DNA from: Armatimonadota bacterium
GTDB lineage: Bacteria; Armatimonadota; Fimbriimonadia; Fimbriimonadales; Fimbriimonadaceae
Assembly: GCA_027451905.1 (NCBI GenBank)
Contig: DAIDHV010000001.1
Span: forward strand, 162,667-226,666
Direction: 5' to 3'
DNA: 64,000 bases
The notes under the pieces are model-generated. The model made no database searches. It saw only the letters and a list, made by a program, of their open reading frames with translations, and was not told the origin of the DNA. The translations under genes and the position numbers were made by a program. Positions 18,456 through 26,542 of the stretch are shown here, piece after piece (positions within the stretch are counted from its first letter, which is position 1; each line of letters begins with the position of its first letter).

Positions 18456-18568
18456 AAAGGAACCTCCTGAAAAGAATCACTTCCTCGATTGGTACTCGGC
18501 ACTTTTGTGGGGCCCAGAAATCCGGCGCAAGTTTTATACGAGAGAGGTTCTATGAACATATTGATTCA

Positions 18569-18778
18569 CTACTTGTTGGAGTTTGTTACTTTTACCACAC
18601 TTTGAGGTTCGTCCATCAAGTGTCCGCTGATGGCAGGACCATTAGCCACCCCAATTTGACAGCTTTTCTCCAACTTCGAGATCTTCATTGTCAGCATCAG
18701 ATTGTAAATTGTGAGCGCAATACAGATAAACGCGGCGACCTCGCAAATAACTAGCAAAAATAGCTTTGCTCTATTCAC
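18569..18778 (-). CDS. small membrane protein, candidate immunity (cassette E)
   Basis: A 69-residue protein with one long hydrophobic segment (LFLLVICEVAAFICIALTIY) followed by a short hydrophilic tail. Its start overlaps the stop of the preceding 62-residue gene (ATGA). Tiny membrane proteins directly behind a toxin tip are a common form of immunity to membrane-acting toxins. Assignment is by position and topology only. Confidence 0.5.
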   Translation of the reverse strand: MNRAKLFLLVICEVAAFICIALTIYNLMLTMKISKLEKSCQIGVANGPAISGHLMDEPQSVVKVTNSNK

Positions 18779-18963
18779 AATGATTGCCTACCATCTGCAG
18801 CGGGTCTGTTACAAACCTTCTCAATCACGTTCAACAACTTTATCTTGACTTGAATTCTGTGGACTAATAAAAGACTGTAGCACAGCAACGGTATTATTGC
18901 CAGCGCAATACATGTCTGTATCCAGCGATCAAGTACTTTATTGCTTGTCACACGTCTTACCAT
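18775..18963 (-). CDS. small membrane protein, candidate immunity (cassette E)
   Basis: A 62-residue protein with one hydrophobic segment (CIALAIIPLLCYSLLLV), overlapping the end of the cassette E tip by 7 bp and the next small gene by 4 bp. The triple overlap suggests that tip and both small genes are translated from one message. Which of the two, if either, is the immunity factor cannot be said. Confidence 0.5.
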   Translation of the reverse strand: MVRRVTSNKVLDRWIQTCIALAIIPLLCYSLLLVHRIQVKIKLLNVIEKVCNRPAADGRQSL

Positions 18964-19826
18964 TGAGATCCATCCAATCCGTTTGCGTCGCTGGCACCAT
19001 GTTTAGCAGCCTTCTTTATCTTCCGCAACACTTTTCTGTAGTACTTACTATGGTAAAGATCCTCTAAATATTGCAACTCCTGTATCTTACTGATTTTGTG
19101 TTCGTGATAAGCCTGCCGTATTTTCTGCGCAATTTTGTTAAAGGAATCTGCCGCATTACCCGCTTGTCTGAGAGAGTCAATGAAGTCCCACGTTAAGACA
19201 CCTGCCGAAACAAGCAGCAAAATAAGGCCCCATATTGGTGCGGTGGTTGCTGCTAAAAAACAACCAGCTGCTACTCCGGCGGCTGCGACGCCCGCAATTA
19301 TTCCATGAACAAGCTTGCCAAGCCAGAGACCGAGTGGATCGCAAAACATAAGCGGGTTATTGGCGCAATAGTCGTACCAGTTTTGCCCGTCTTTGGCGGG
19401 GTCTCGGCTGAGGAAGCGGCCGGTGGAGGGATCGTAGTACCGGTGACCAAGCAGTTGGAAACCAGTGTCGGAATCGGACTGGTAGCCGTATTGACCATTG
19501 AATCCTAATGGTCCTTGTGGTGATCCAGTTGAGGATATCAGATTCCCAAAAGCATCAAACTGGGATGTGGATGAGATGTTTTGAGAAGAATCGGTCTGCA
19601 TCACATTGGATCCCATTCTATCAGAACCGTAAAAGAGTGTTGATGAGCCTGCCGTGCGAGAGATCCCAGGGGTGTATTCAGCCGAGCCATCGTTCAGCAA
19701 GGGATCGGTGACTCCAACTCCATCCCGTCTGTAAACATGGCTGCCTGAACTGTCCACTTTCCCAACCCTTGTGTCTAACCCATTATAGCTGAAACTGTCA
19801 GAATGTCCTTTGGGACTAACCTTCAT
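18957..19826 (-). CDS. Rhs cassette E: core plus membrane-hairpin tip
   Basis: The shared core starts near 19810 (SDSFSYNGLDTRVGK) and runs intact through GRFLSRDPAKDGQNWYDYC to the pre-tip boundary MFCDPLGLW. The roughly 130-residue tip has two hydrophobic segments (LVHGIIAGVAAAGVAAGCFL and APIWGLILLLVSAGVLTW), then a basic, helical, tyrosine-rich tail (for example YYRKVLRKIKKAAKH). This resembles pore-forming rather than nuclease tips. The core lacks the N-terminal YD repeats and secretion regions, so on its own this is an orphan cassette; the annotated start is only the first possible codon. Confidence 0.7.
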   Translation of the reverse strand: MKVSPKGHSDSFSYNGLDTRVGKVDSSGSHVYRRDGVGVTDPLLNDGSAEYTPGISRTAGSSTLFYGSDRMGSNVMQTDSSQNISSTSQFDAFGNLISSTGSPQGPLGFNGQYGYQSDSDTGFQLLGHRYYDPSTGRFLSRDPAKDGQNWYDYCANNPLMFCDPLGLWLGKLVHGIIAGVAAAGVAAGCFLAATTAPIWGLILLLVSAGVLTWDFIDSLRQAGNAADSFNKIAQKIRQAYHEHKISKIQELQYLEDLYHSKYYRKVLRKIKKAAKHGASDANGLDGSQW

Positions 19827-19861
19827 GGTAAATCTCCGACGATCTTCACAACCATTTCCTT

Positions 19862-20848
19862 TTAAAGCAATCCATCGTCAGCGTTCAGATTCGAGAAAAC
19901 AAGGTCAGCAGCGGCCTGATTCTTATTGACTAGGTCGAGCCAAACCAAAATCCGGTTAAGCATTCTTCTGAGTGCGGAATTAGTGAAGTAGCTTACACGA
20001 GCCAGATGTTTACCCCGAATCTCTAGCTTTTTCGTTATGGAAGACCTGCTTTCACTGGACGTTAGCCTTATATATTTCTCTTCGGCGGGCGACGAAATCC
20101 TCGGCGGTTTACGCTTTGTGAGATTAAAAAAAAGATTATCCGCTTTTTGCTTCTCGCACATATCGAATAAGGAATCCATTAAGCAAACCGTGGTAAATAC
20201 GTCATCAACACCGATGCGAAAAAGCAATTGCGAGAAATCATTAAGTTGCTCGTTGCTACGATCTGCCCAGAAGCTATGACATAGTAGCCTAGCCGCGTCA
20301 AGGAACTCGATTTCGCCCGCCAAGTAAGACTCAGCAACTTCCTCAGGGTTGAATTTGCAAGGATCGGCATCTGAATTCAGTATAAAGTAACCATCCTCGC
20401 CTTCTCTTTCAACGTAGGTTGCACCATTTGACCCAGCAAATCTCCTGCAACTTGAGCTCACAAGAAAGTTGCAGAATGTCCCGTCGGGCTGTTTCAATTC
20501 TTTTGGCAATAAGTCCTGAAAAAGAAACACCTGCCGGTGCGCTACAGTTTGGACACCAAAGTAGAAGGGCACGATGCACGAAGACCTAAATGAAGCACGT
20601 GCGCTTGACTCAAGGATTGAGTCAATGGCAAGTTCCGGTGTTCCAAGCCAAACCAATTTCAGCAGCTTCTTGTTGCAACGGGCCTCGTGGCATGAATTAG
20701 CAATCCGTTCCCGCATCGCATTCTCTGCTCCCAACAACTGACCCCAAGGATTCCCACTCACGCCGCATCGTCCCCCGCCTGCAGGAGCGAGCTTAAGCGG
20801 TTCGAAGTCACCGAAAGTACGAGATCGAGAGCCATGTGCAATGCACAC
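19862..20848 (-). CDS. unidentified partner gene of cassette D
   Basis: A 328-residue frame follows the cassette D tip by 31 bp. The first 44 residues are of unusual composition and may be non-coding; the Met at residue 45 (MRERIANSCHEA) is a sensible alternative start. The rest is a soluble, mainly helical protein with about ten cysteines and no transmembrane segment. I recognise no domain. Position suggests immunity to the D tip, although D looks membrane-active and a soluble partner would then be unusual. Confidence 0.5.
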   Translation of the reverse strand: MCIAHGSRSRTFGDFEPLKLAPAGGGRCGVSGNPWGQLLGAENAMRERIANSCHEARCNKKLLKLVWLGTPELAIDSILESSARASFRSSCIVPFYFGVQTVAHRQVFLFQDLLPKELKQPDGTFCNFLVSSSCRRFAGSNGATYVEREGEDGYFILNSDADPCKFNPEEVAESYLAGEIEFLDAARLLCHSFWADRSNEQLNDFSQLLFRIGVDDVFTTVCLMDSLFDMCEKQKADNLFFNLTKRKPPRISSPAEEKYIRLTSSESRSSITKKLEIRGKHLARVSYFTNSALRRMLNRILVWLDLVNKNQAAADLVFSNLNADDGLL

Positions 20849-20879
20849 AAAGAATCGATGGGGGCTGACGCAATCACGG

Positions 20880-21673
20880 CTATCCCGCTACAACTGCGCC
20901 CACTGCAACCAAGGAGGCTCCTCCAGTTTCAGGGGCTGCAGCGACGGCTATAATTACGACTGCCGCTACCGCGACACCAATCAAGACCCCGCCCCAAAAT
21001 TTCTTTCGCTCGTCGGAACCAGTTCCATCATCCCCGCCCGGTACCTTCTTGGGCCGTTTCATTTCAATATCGGACGGACTACCCTTTGGTCCTGAATAGA
21101 CGTGCGGTGTGCCCCCTCCGCCGTGGAAGAATCCTACGAGAATCATGGCAATGCCTGCTACAATCGACCTCCAAGACTCTCCTTCCTGGTCCAGTAAGCG
21201 GGTTGGGGAATTATCGCAATAGTCGTACCAATTATTTCCGAACTTGATTGGATCCCTAGTGAGGAAGCGGCCGGTGGAAGGGTCGTAGTACCGATGTCCA
21301 AGCAGCTGGAATCCAGAATCTTGGTCTGTTTGGTACCCATACTGCCCGTTGAATCCTAACACTCCTTGTGGTGATCCAGTTGAAGCAACTAAATTCCCAA
21401 ACGCATCAAACTGGGACGTTGAGGAAACATTCTCAGATGAATCCGTTTGCATCACATTGGATCCCATTCTATCAGAGCCATAAAACAAGGTTGATGTTCC
21501 TGCTGTTCTAGAAATCCCAGGGGTGTATTCAGCCGAGCCATCGTTCAAGAGAGGATCAGTGACTCCAACTCCATCTCTGCGATAAACATGGCTTCCAGAA
21601 CTATCCGCTTTCCCAACTCTAGTATCTAACCCATTATAGCTGAAACTATCAGAAAGGCCATTAGGACCAGTCA
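20880..21673 (-). CDS. Rhs cassette D: core plus hydrophobic tip
   Basis: The core begins at TGPNGLSDSFSYNG near 21673 and is intact through GRFLTRDPIKFGNNWYDYC, diverging from its relatives in the last stretch (IKFGN instead of AKDGQ). After the boundary LLDQEGESW the tip has a hydrophobic segment (SIVAGIAMILVGFF), a charged linker and a long C-terminal hydrophobic segment (VLIGVAVAAVVIIAVAAAP) reaching the stop. The reading frame is open upstream to 21812, but that part is unrelated intercassette sequence. No catalytic motif is visible. Confidence 0.7.
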
Positions 21674-21792
21674 GAAGAGTAAAACATTCCGGTGAGTATA
21701 CAGTCAAACGATCGAAGTGTAAAGGCTTAACAACTGCAATTAACTCTCTAGGCTGGTTCACTTTAGGAAACTTACTTCCTCCTAGTTTAGAC

Positions 21793-22740
21793 TTAGGTTC
21801 GTGAACTCTCAATTAGTGGAAATACCATGTTGTTTAGAAAGTCGACGCTCTGTAGCCTACCCGGAGCCGGGAACTGCCAAAGCACTTTCAATGTGCGTCT
21901 GTCAAATTCCGTAATCCAGACTAATGGTAGCTTGCGATGAACCATGCCGTCTGTTGATACCACTGCGAGCGAGTCCGGAAGCACGTACGCATTCCACCCA
22001 GGGTAACGGAACCTCAGAAACCTTTGCGTAGGCAGTGAAAAGATCCTAATTTCCTCGCCGAATTGCAGACCGTCTTTGACCAGCAACTTTGATTTTCCTA
22101 TACCACCTACGAGAGTTCCCCAGCAAACGAAACGACATCTCCTACTTCGTAAGCTGTACCTCATTATGCAGGTCGCGTAGCCGTCAGGGTTGTCCTCACG
22201 ATGCTCTGCCGTAAAATAGAAGTTAGACGGGGAATTCCAAAATACTCTGCCGGAACTAATGCCAAAAAATTTTCTTGGAGGTAGTATGCGGCTTTGCTTC
22301 ACTTTGTAGCATTCGTTGATACGGTGCAAATTAACAATCCATAGGTAGCGATCGGGATAGTTATATCCCATCGCCATCAATTTCGTTCCTGTTGGCGAGG
22401 CACCCACAAGGAAGCCAGAGCTGTCCAATTTGAAGGGTAGTTGCACACGTGGCGCCTTTGCTAAAGGGCTCGGTAAGATTTTGATTGAATTCGAATATGT
22501 TCGCGAGGTCAATACTATTTCCCCACTTGCCGCCATCTGAGCCGCAGGTAGCCAATTTGGAATCGCCTTGATCTTGCCGCCATTAGAGCCTACCATGACA
22601 GTTCCAGCATATCGGTCGTACTCCCCATATTCGTAGTCAAAGACGAGGCATAATCGCCCAGCTAATTGACTTTGCTGATGCCGATACGCCGCCGCTTTGA
22701 TTGGGCTGTTGGATCCTACATGTAAGCTAACATTTACCAT
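21793..22740 (-). CDS. propeller-like partner of the NlpC/P60-type tip (cassette C)
   Basis: The 315-residue protein starts 3 bp after the stop of the cassette C tip, a strong sign of co-translation. It consists of repeating short strands with hydrophobic-Gly-Trp patterns, such as KLMAMGYNYPDRYLWIV and GRVFWNSPSNFYF, as in a beta-propeller, and has no clear signal peptide. I recognise no named family. The position suggests an immunity protein that binds or caps the hydrolase. Similar propeller-like partners follow the surface-protein tails at 60600 and 62105. Confidence 0.55.
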   Translation of the reverse strand: MVNVSLHVGSNSPIKAAAYRHQQSQLAGRLCLVFDYEYGEYDRYAGTVMVGSNGGKIKAIPNWLPAAQMAASGEIVLTSRTYSNSIKILPSPLAKAPRVQLPFKLDSSGFLVGASPTGTKLMAMGYNYPDRYLWIVNLHRINECYKVKQSRILPPRKFFGISSGRVFWNSPSNFYFTAEHREDNPDGYATCIMRYSLRSRRCRFVCWGTLVGGIGKSKLLVKDGLQFGEEIRIFSLPTQRFLRFRYPGWNAYVLPDSLAVVSTDGMVHRKLPLVWITEFDRRTLKVLWQFPAPGRLQSVDFLNNMVFPLIESSRT

Positions 22741-22743
22741 TGT

Positions 22744-23680
22744 TTATTTCCCAGTTTTTGGCGGCTTATTCGGTTTAACAGGACCAGGGTACCAGGCCGT
22801 CACCCCTGGTCCATACGGCAGTCTGCCAGACCAAGGTCCAGGTTCCCGACCTTTAGGATAACGTCCGTAGGGCATGCTGGCACTGTATCCCTTACCATCT
22901 TTGCCTACAATTATGACGTGACCGTGGTGACCCTTCCTTTGGATAATAATTACCGTACCGGGCGGATATTTGCCCTTTCGGTTAGTTGGAATTTGATGCC
23001 AATGCTTTGGGTCTTTTCGGAAGGCCCCGGGCCACCCGTTGGCACCTCTTGGAGGTGCCGGACATGGGTAATCCAGTCCTTGAAATATTTGCCTGACAAA
23101 GCCACCACAGTCGGGCAACCCTCTATGTGGATACCAGTGTTGCTTTCCCTCGTACTCGCCTTCGTTGCCAGCTTCTTTCCCAATCAGCGTGTCGAACCCA
23201 GAGGCGTCAACCCATTGTAATGGGTTGTTGGCGCAGTAGTCGTACCAATTCTCACCATCTTTGGCGGGGTCCCGCGTGAGGAAGCGGCCGGTGGATGGGT
23301 CGTAGTAGCGGTGGCCAAGCAGCTGGAAACCAGTATCTTGGTCAGTTTGGTAGCCGTACTGGCCATTGAATCCTAATGGTCCCTGGGGTGAACCGGTTGA
23401 GGCAACGAAATTCCCAAACGCATCAAACTGGGATGTGGAGGAAACATTCTGAGAGGAATCTGTTTGCATCACATTCGATCCCATTCTATCCGAGCCATAG
23501 AACAAAGTCCCCGTGGAAGAAGGGCGAGAAATCCCAGGGGTGTATTCAGCCGTACCATCATTCAAGAGAGGATCAGTGACCCCAATCCCGTCCCTCCGAT
23601 AAACATGGCTGCCAGAACACTCCACCTTCCCAACTCTTGTATCTAACCCATTATAGCTAAATGTGTCTGACAATCCTTGG
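22744..23680 (-). CDS. Rhs cassette C: core plus NlpC/P60- or CHAP-like hydrolase tip
   Basis: The core runs from GLSDTFSYNG near 23680 to WYDYCANNPLQWVDASGF. The tip, about 150 residues, has the layout of a papain-like peptidoglycan hydrolase. A nucleophile cysteine sits in LPDCGGFVRQIF; downstream PPGTVIIIQ is followed by HHGHVIIVGKDGKGYSAS with the expected histidine. The tail is rich in Pro, Gly and Lys. NlpC/P60 and CHAP domains are established polymorphic-toxin effectors that cleave the cell wall. The core is N-terminally truncated like the others. Among the tips here this is the one whose activity can be suggested with some confidence. Confidence 0.75.
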
Positions 23681-23697
23681 GGCGACCTACCACTACC

Positions 23698-24081
23698 TTA
23701 GGGGTCCGGCCTGACTGGATCAACCTTTGAATTTGGTTTAACCCGTAATGTCCCCCGCGCCTTCACAGAGGCGATAATTCCATTCAGCGCCTGAGTCAAA
23801 AGCAACTCGGCTAGAAGCAGGACACCCAAATAAGCGATACCCGCGCCAGCGGCAAAACTTGACGGGATCGTCAGACCGCCTGTCAGCCAGATTTCTGCCG
23901 CCAGGTTACTGGTGGGAACATTTTCTTCACTTGACCTGCCACTACTAAATTCAACAACACCTATAATGGACAAGGCAAGTTGAAAATGAACCAAAATTGA
24001 AGAGCCGAGCTCGAGCCCGCTCAGCGTGCTACGGGCGATGGTACCGCCATTGCTCCACAATCCGACTACACAAATTAGCAT
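23698..24081 (-). CDS. small multi-pass membrane protein, diverged paralogue of 24616-25110
   Basis: The 127-residue product has several hydrophobic segments and shares with the 24616-25110 protein the sequence WSNGGTIARSTL (WGNNGFIARASL there) followed by a comparable hydrophobic region. It lacks the N-terminal part of that relative. Its start overlaps the end of the frame 24075-24284. The next Rhs core begins about 20 bp after its stop. It is a candidate immunity gene, possibly decayed. Confidence 0.45.
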   Translation of the reverse strand: MLICVVGLWSNGGTIARSTLSGLELGSSILVHFQLALSIIGVVEFSSGRSSEENVPTSNLAAEIWLTGGLTIPSSFAAGAGIAYLGVLLLAELLLTQALNGIIASVKARGTLRVKPNSKVDPVRPDP

Positions 24082-24284
24082 GTTTCGATCCGATCAGTTT
24101 GCAATGAATAGTCAACAATCGAAGCATAATCTAGGCTGAGGGAGAGCGAAGCCAATTGTGAGGTCGACAACGCGCGGCTACACAGATCCGGAATCAGGGG
24201 TATTACCCAAGAACCGGTCCAATTACCCGTGTAGAGGCTACCTAATCCCCAGCTATCTAAGTACCACATTTTCTTCAACTTCAA
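24075..24284 (-). CDS. possible small gene upstream of the membrane paralogue
   Basis: A 69-codon frame with a start at MKLKKMWYLD overlaps the following membrane-protein gene by 7 bp. It may be a separate small protein or the out-of-frame 5' part of that gene after a frameshift. No family is recognised. The neighbouring stretch 24285-24615 has no convincing minus-strand gene; a plus-strand frame there looks like chance. Confidence 0.25.
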   Translation of the reverse strand: MKLKKMWYLDSWGLGSLYTGNWTGSWVIPLIPDLCSRALSTSQLASLSLSLDYASIVDYSLQTDRIETC

Positions 24285-24615
24285 GACGAGTCAAGGCTCT
24301 ACGCTTTCTCGCGGCGACGTATCTTGACGATCAGCACGATTCACCATACTACCACTGCTAAGGCTACACTTTTTGATGCCTCTTTCAACATTGATTTTGA
24401 TTTATCCTCGGCTATCTTTGTGAGCCTTGAAGACATGACGAATTACAGTCGCCATTCTGCCGGTAAACTTCCTACTATGTCCCGGATTAAGTATAGGACA
24501 AGGCACTGCCACTTTAACAGGCGAGAGCGTCCTTCTCGGCCTCGAATCGCGGAGGAAGCTTGGAGCAGACCCATAAATCACTTTTTTAAGGCCTCGCCAC
24601 CATTTACTTCATGCC

Positions 24616-25110
24616 TCAATGGGAAGCGCGACCTCTCTTACTTCGCGTCGCAGAATTTGTAAGATATACGAGAACAAGGAACTCGATTCCCAAAAAGACT
24701 CCAAAAGGAGCAATCCCTAAGCTAACCGCGTAGTTCGAGAAGACCATTAAGACGACCACCGGCTTGCTGACTCTGCTACCCTTTGCTGTTGCAACCAAAG
24801 GCGGGTTAACCTTGGACCTTCTCAGGGCTACGAATTGTTCAAAGGCGCCGACTGTGACCGAGTGGAGTACTAGGGCTGGTGCAGTTTCAAATGCAATCAG
24901 CGAGGCGCGGGCGATGAAGCCGTTGTTGCCCCAAATGGACGTCTCCATTACCGAGAACAATCTAATTCCCCCACCGAAGTGGCTGTTAAGACCCTTGTCA
25001 GTAAATGTCGAACGCAGGCCCAAAGGTATCTGGAAGTCGGGGCAGGCACTTTGGATCTCTTGGATCGCGGTCTCCCAAGGCAAGCAGGAATTTGCAAACC
25101 AAGATCGCAA
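24616..25110 (-). CDS. multi-pass membrane protein, candidate immunity of cassette B
   Basis: The 164-residue protein starts 51 bp after the cassette B tip. It has hydrophobic segments around ARASLIAFETAPALVLHSV, VVVLMVFSNYAVSLGIA and PFGVFLGIEFLVLVYL, and a basic tail. It is a paralogue of 23698-24081. A membrane partner fits a membrane-acting tip. The N-terminal 40 residues are less protein-like, so the true start may be later. Confidence 0.5.
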   Translation of the reverse strand: MRSWFANSCLPWETAIQEIQSACPDFQIPLGLRSTFTDKGLNSHFGGGIRLFSVMETSIWGNNGFIARASLIAFETAPALVLHSVTVGAFEQFVALRRSKVNPPLVATAKGSRVSKPVVVLMVFSNYAVSLGIAPFGVFLGIEFLVLVYLTNSATRSKRGRASH

Positions 25111-25161
25111 AGCGGTCCCCTGTTATGTGTAGCGAACATTTTTGTCAACTTCTGGTCGGCA

Positions 25162-26061
25162 TCACTCAAGTGGCGGAAATGGGAGACTTGGTTCCTCAGG
25201 GTCAAACGGGAGAGTCGGCTGTATCGGCGGGTTACCGCCTCCACCGTCGCTTCCGCCGCTCTGACTACCTCCATTGTTCGGTCCTAGGTCGGATGACTTC
25301 TCCTTTGTTGGCTTTGCCCCTTGCTTGTAGTACCACACTCCATAGGTGGCCCCTCCTGCTGAAGCACCGTCAGCACCGGGATGCTCGTCTTTGCCTCCGT
25401 CGATCGCTGCTAAAGCCACCCCAGCCACTATTGCGATTCCTGCGGCTATAGCCACCGCACCTCCTATAGGAACTTCCACAGATCCTCCGGCCACCGCACC
25501 GAATCCTACGAGGACATGACCGGCGACTGGCCAAAACCCGGGAGGAGGGGCGACCCAGCCCTGCTCGGGACCTGCCCACGGACCGGCCAATCCCCTTGGA
25601 TCTTGCCAACACAGTGGATTGTTTCTACAGTAGTCGTACCAGTTCTGCCCGTCCTTGGCGGGGTCCCGCGTGAGGAAGCGGCCGGTGGATGGGTCGTAGT
25701 AGCGGTGGCCAAGAAGTTGGAATCCGGTATCTTGGTCTGTTTGGTAGCCATACTGCCCATTGAATCCTAATGGTCCTTGTGGTGATCCAGTAGAAGAAAC
25801 TAAATTCCCAAACGCATCATATTGGGTTGTAGAACTCACGTTTTGGGAAGAATCCGTCTGCATCACATTGGATCCCATTCTATCTGAACCATAGAACAAT
25901 GTTGATGCTCCGGCTGTGCGAGAAATCCCAGGGGTGTATTCCGCAGTGCCATCATTCAGCAAGGGATCAGTGACCCCAACTCCATCCCGTCTGTATACAT
26001 GGCTGCCAGAACTATCCACTTTCCCAAATCTGGTATCCAACCCATTATAGCTGAAGGAGCC
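25162..26061 (-). CDS. Rhs cassette B: core plus Gly/Ala-rich hydrophobic tip
   Basis: The core starts at FSYNGLDTRFGK near 26061 and is intact through GRFLTRDPAKDGQNWYDYC to the boundary CWQDPRGLAG, which preserves the DPxGL-type motif that ends classical Rhs cores. The tip contains a long glycine/alanine-rich hydrophobic run (VLVGFGAVAGGSV to AGVALAAIDGG) and a hydrophilic tail rich in Gly, Ser and Pro ending LPFPPLE. No catalytic residues stand out. The sequence immediately upstream is the hairpin repeat, so no natural start or N-terminal body is present. Confidence 0.7.
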   Translation of the reverse strand, partial: GSFSYNGLDTRFGKVDSSGSHVYRRDGVGVTDPLLNDGTAEYTPGISRTAGASTLFYGSDRMGSNVMQTDSSQNVSSTTQYDAFGNLVSSTGSPQGPLGFNGQYGYQTDQDTGFQLLGHRYYDPSTGRFLTRDPAKDGQNWYDYCRNNPLCWQDPRGLAGPWAGPEQGWVAPPPGFWPVAGHVLVGFGAVAGGSVEVPIGGAVAIAAGIAIVAGVALAAIDGGKDEHPGADGASAGGATYGVWYYKQGAKPTKEKSSDLGPNNGGSQSGGSDGGGGNPPIQPTLPFDPEEPSLPFPPLE

Positions 26062-26106
26062 TGATGGTCAATACTCGCCTCATCCGACCCCGTTAAAACG
26101 GGCCCA

Positions 26107-26236
26107 CCTTCTCCAAATTTCATTTGGAGAAGGATTTCCCTCCCTCGCCAAATGAGATTTGGAGAGGGATCAAGGGTGAGGCGTTCAAATGTAAGTAATC
26201 CACCCCGTCGACTGCGTCGCCACCTCTCCAAAGAGG
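26107..26236. repeat. tandem hairpin repeat element (MITE- or REP-like)
   Basis: Three inverted repeats lie in a row. The first has a perfect 12-bp stem, 26107-26118 with 26122-26133, around a 3-base loop. The second repeats nearly the same stem, 26142-26153 with 26157-26168 (one mismatch), around GAG. The third is shorter, 26223-26236. The stem sequence CTCCAAAT/ATTTGGAG is shared by the first two. The block interrupts Rhs core sequence on both sides, so it arrived after the cassettes or marks a deletion scar. Confidence 0.75.
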
Positions 26237-26264
26237 GGAATCGCTATCGGCGAAGAAAAGATTC

Positions 26265-26326
26265 GTTACCCCAACCCCATCCCGCCGATAAACATGGCTA
26301 CCGGAACTATCCACCTTTCCAACTCT
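26265..26326 (-). pseudogene. Rhs core fragment A, truncated at both ends
   Basis: About 20 codons of the shared core (RVGKVDSSGSHVYRRDGVGVT) are present, cut on the upstream side at 26326 by unrelated A+T-rich sequence and on the downstream side by the hairpin element. The right-hand cut falls at GVGVT, the same residue at which the fragment at 9347 ends. It is the outermost copy of the array. From 26327 to 26542 I see no gene. Confidence 0.75.
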
Positions 26327-26542
26327 TTGCAGCTTTGCAACATGAATTGCTTCTTTGCAAACCTGTGAAAACTACTATAACACACTTTAATCAAAACGTG
26401 ACTATTTTCAGAAACCTTTTGTGATAATTTTTAAATTCTTAACATTTGAACCAAGAAATCATACTTTGCAACCGTATCCGCCCCCATGCCGTATTAGGAA
26501 TCTTTCCCGACTACTCAGCGGCTGGAATAAGAAGCCATTCAA

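Noticed and set aside
19305-19711. Plus-strand open frames across the Rhs cores (also near 15447, 23376 and 25516)
   Set aside because: They recur only because they are antisense to the conserved core; they lack sensible starts and protein-like composition.
24324-24662. Plus-strand 112-codon frame
   Set aside because: Composition is unlike a protein and it runs into the antisense of the membrane-protein gene; no ribosome site.
15400-25720. Recurrent near-identical blocks about 2-4 kb apart, looking at first like long repeats or a CRISPR-like pattern
   Set aside because: The repeated blocks are protein-coding Rhs core (HRYYDPSTGRFL and neighbours) and far too long and irregular for CRISPR; the spacers are tip and partner genes.
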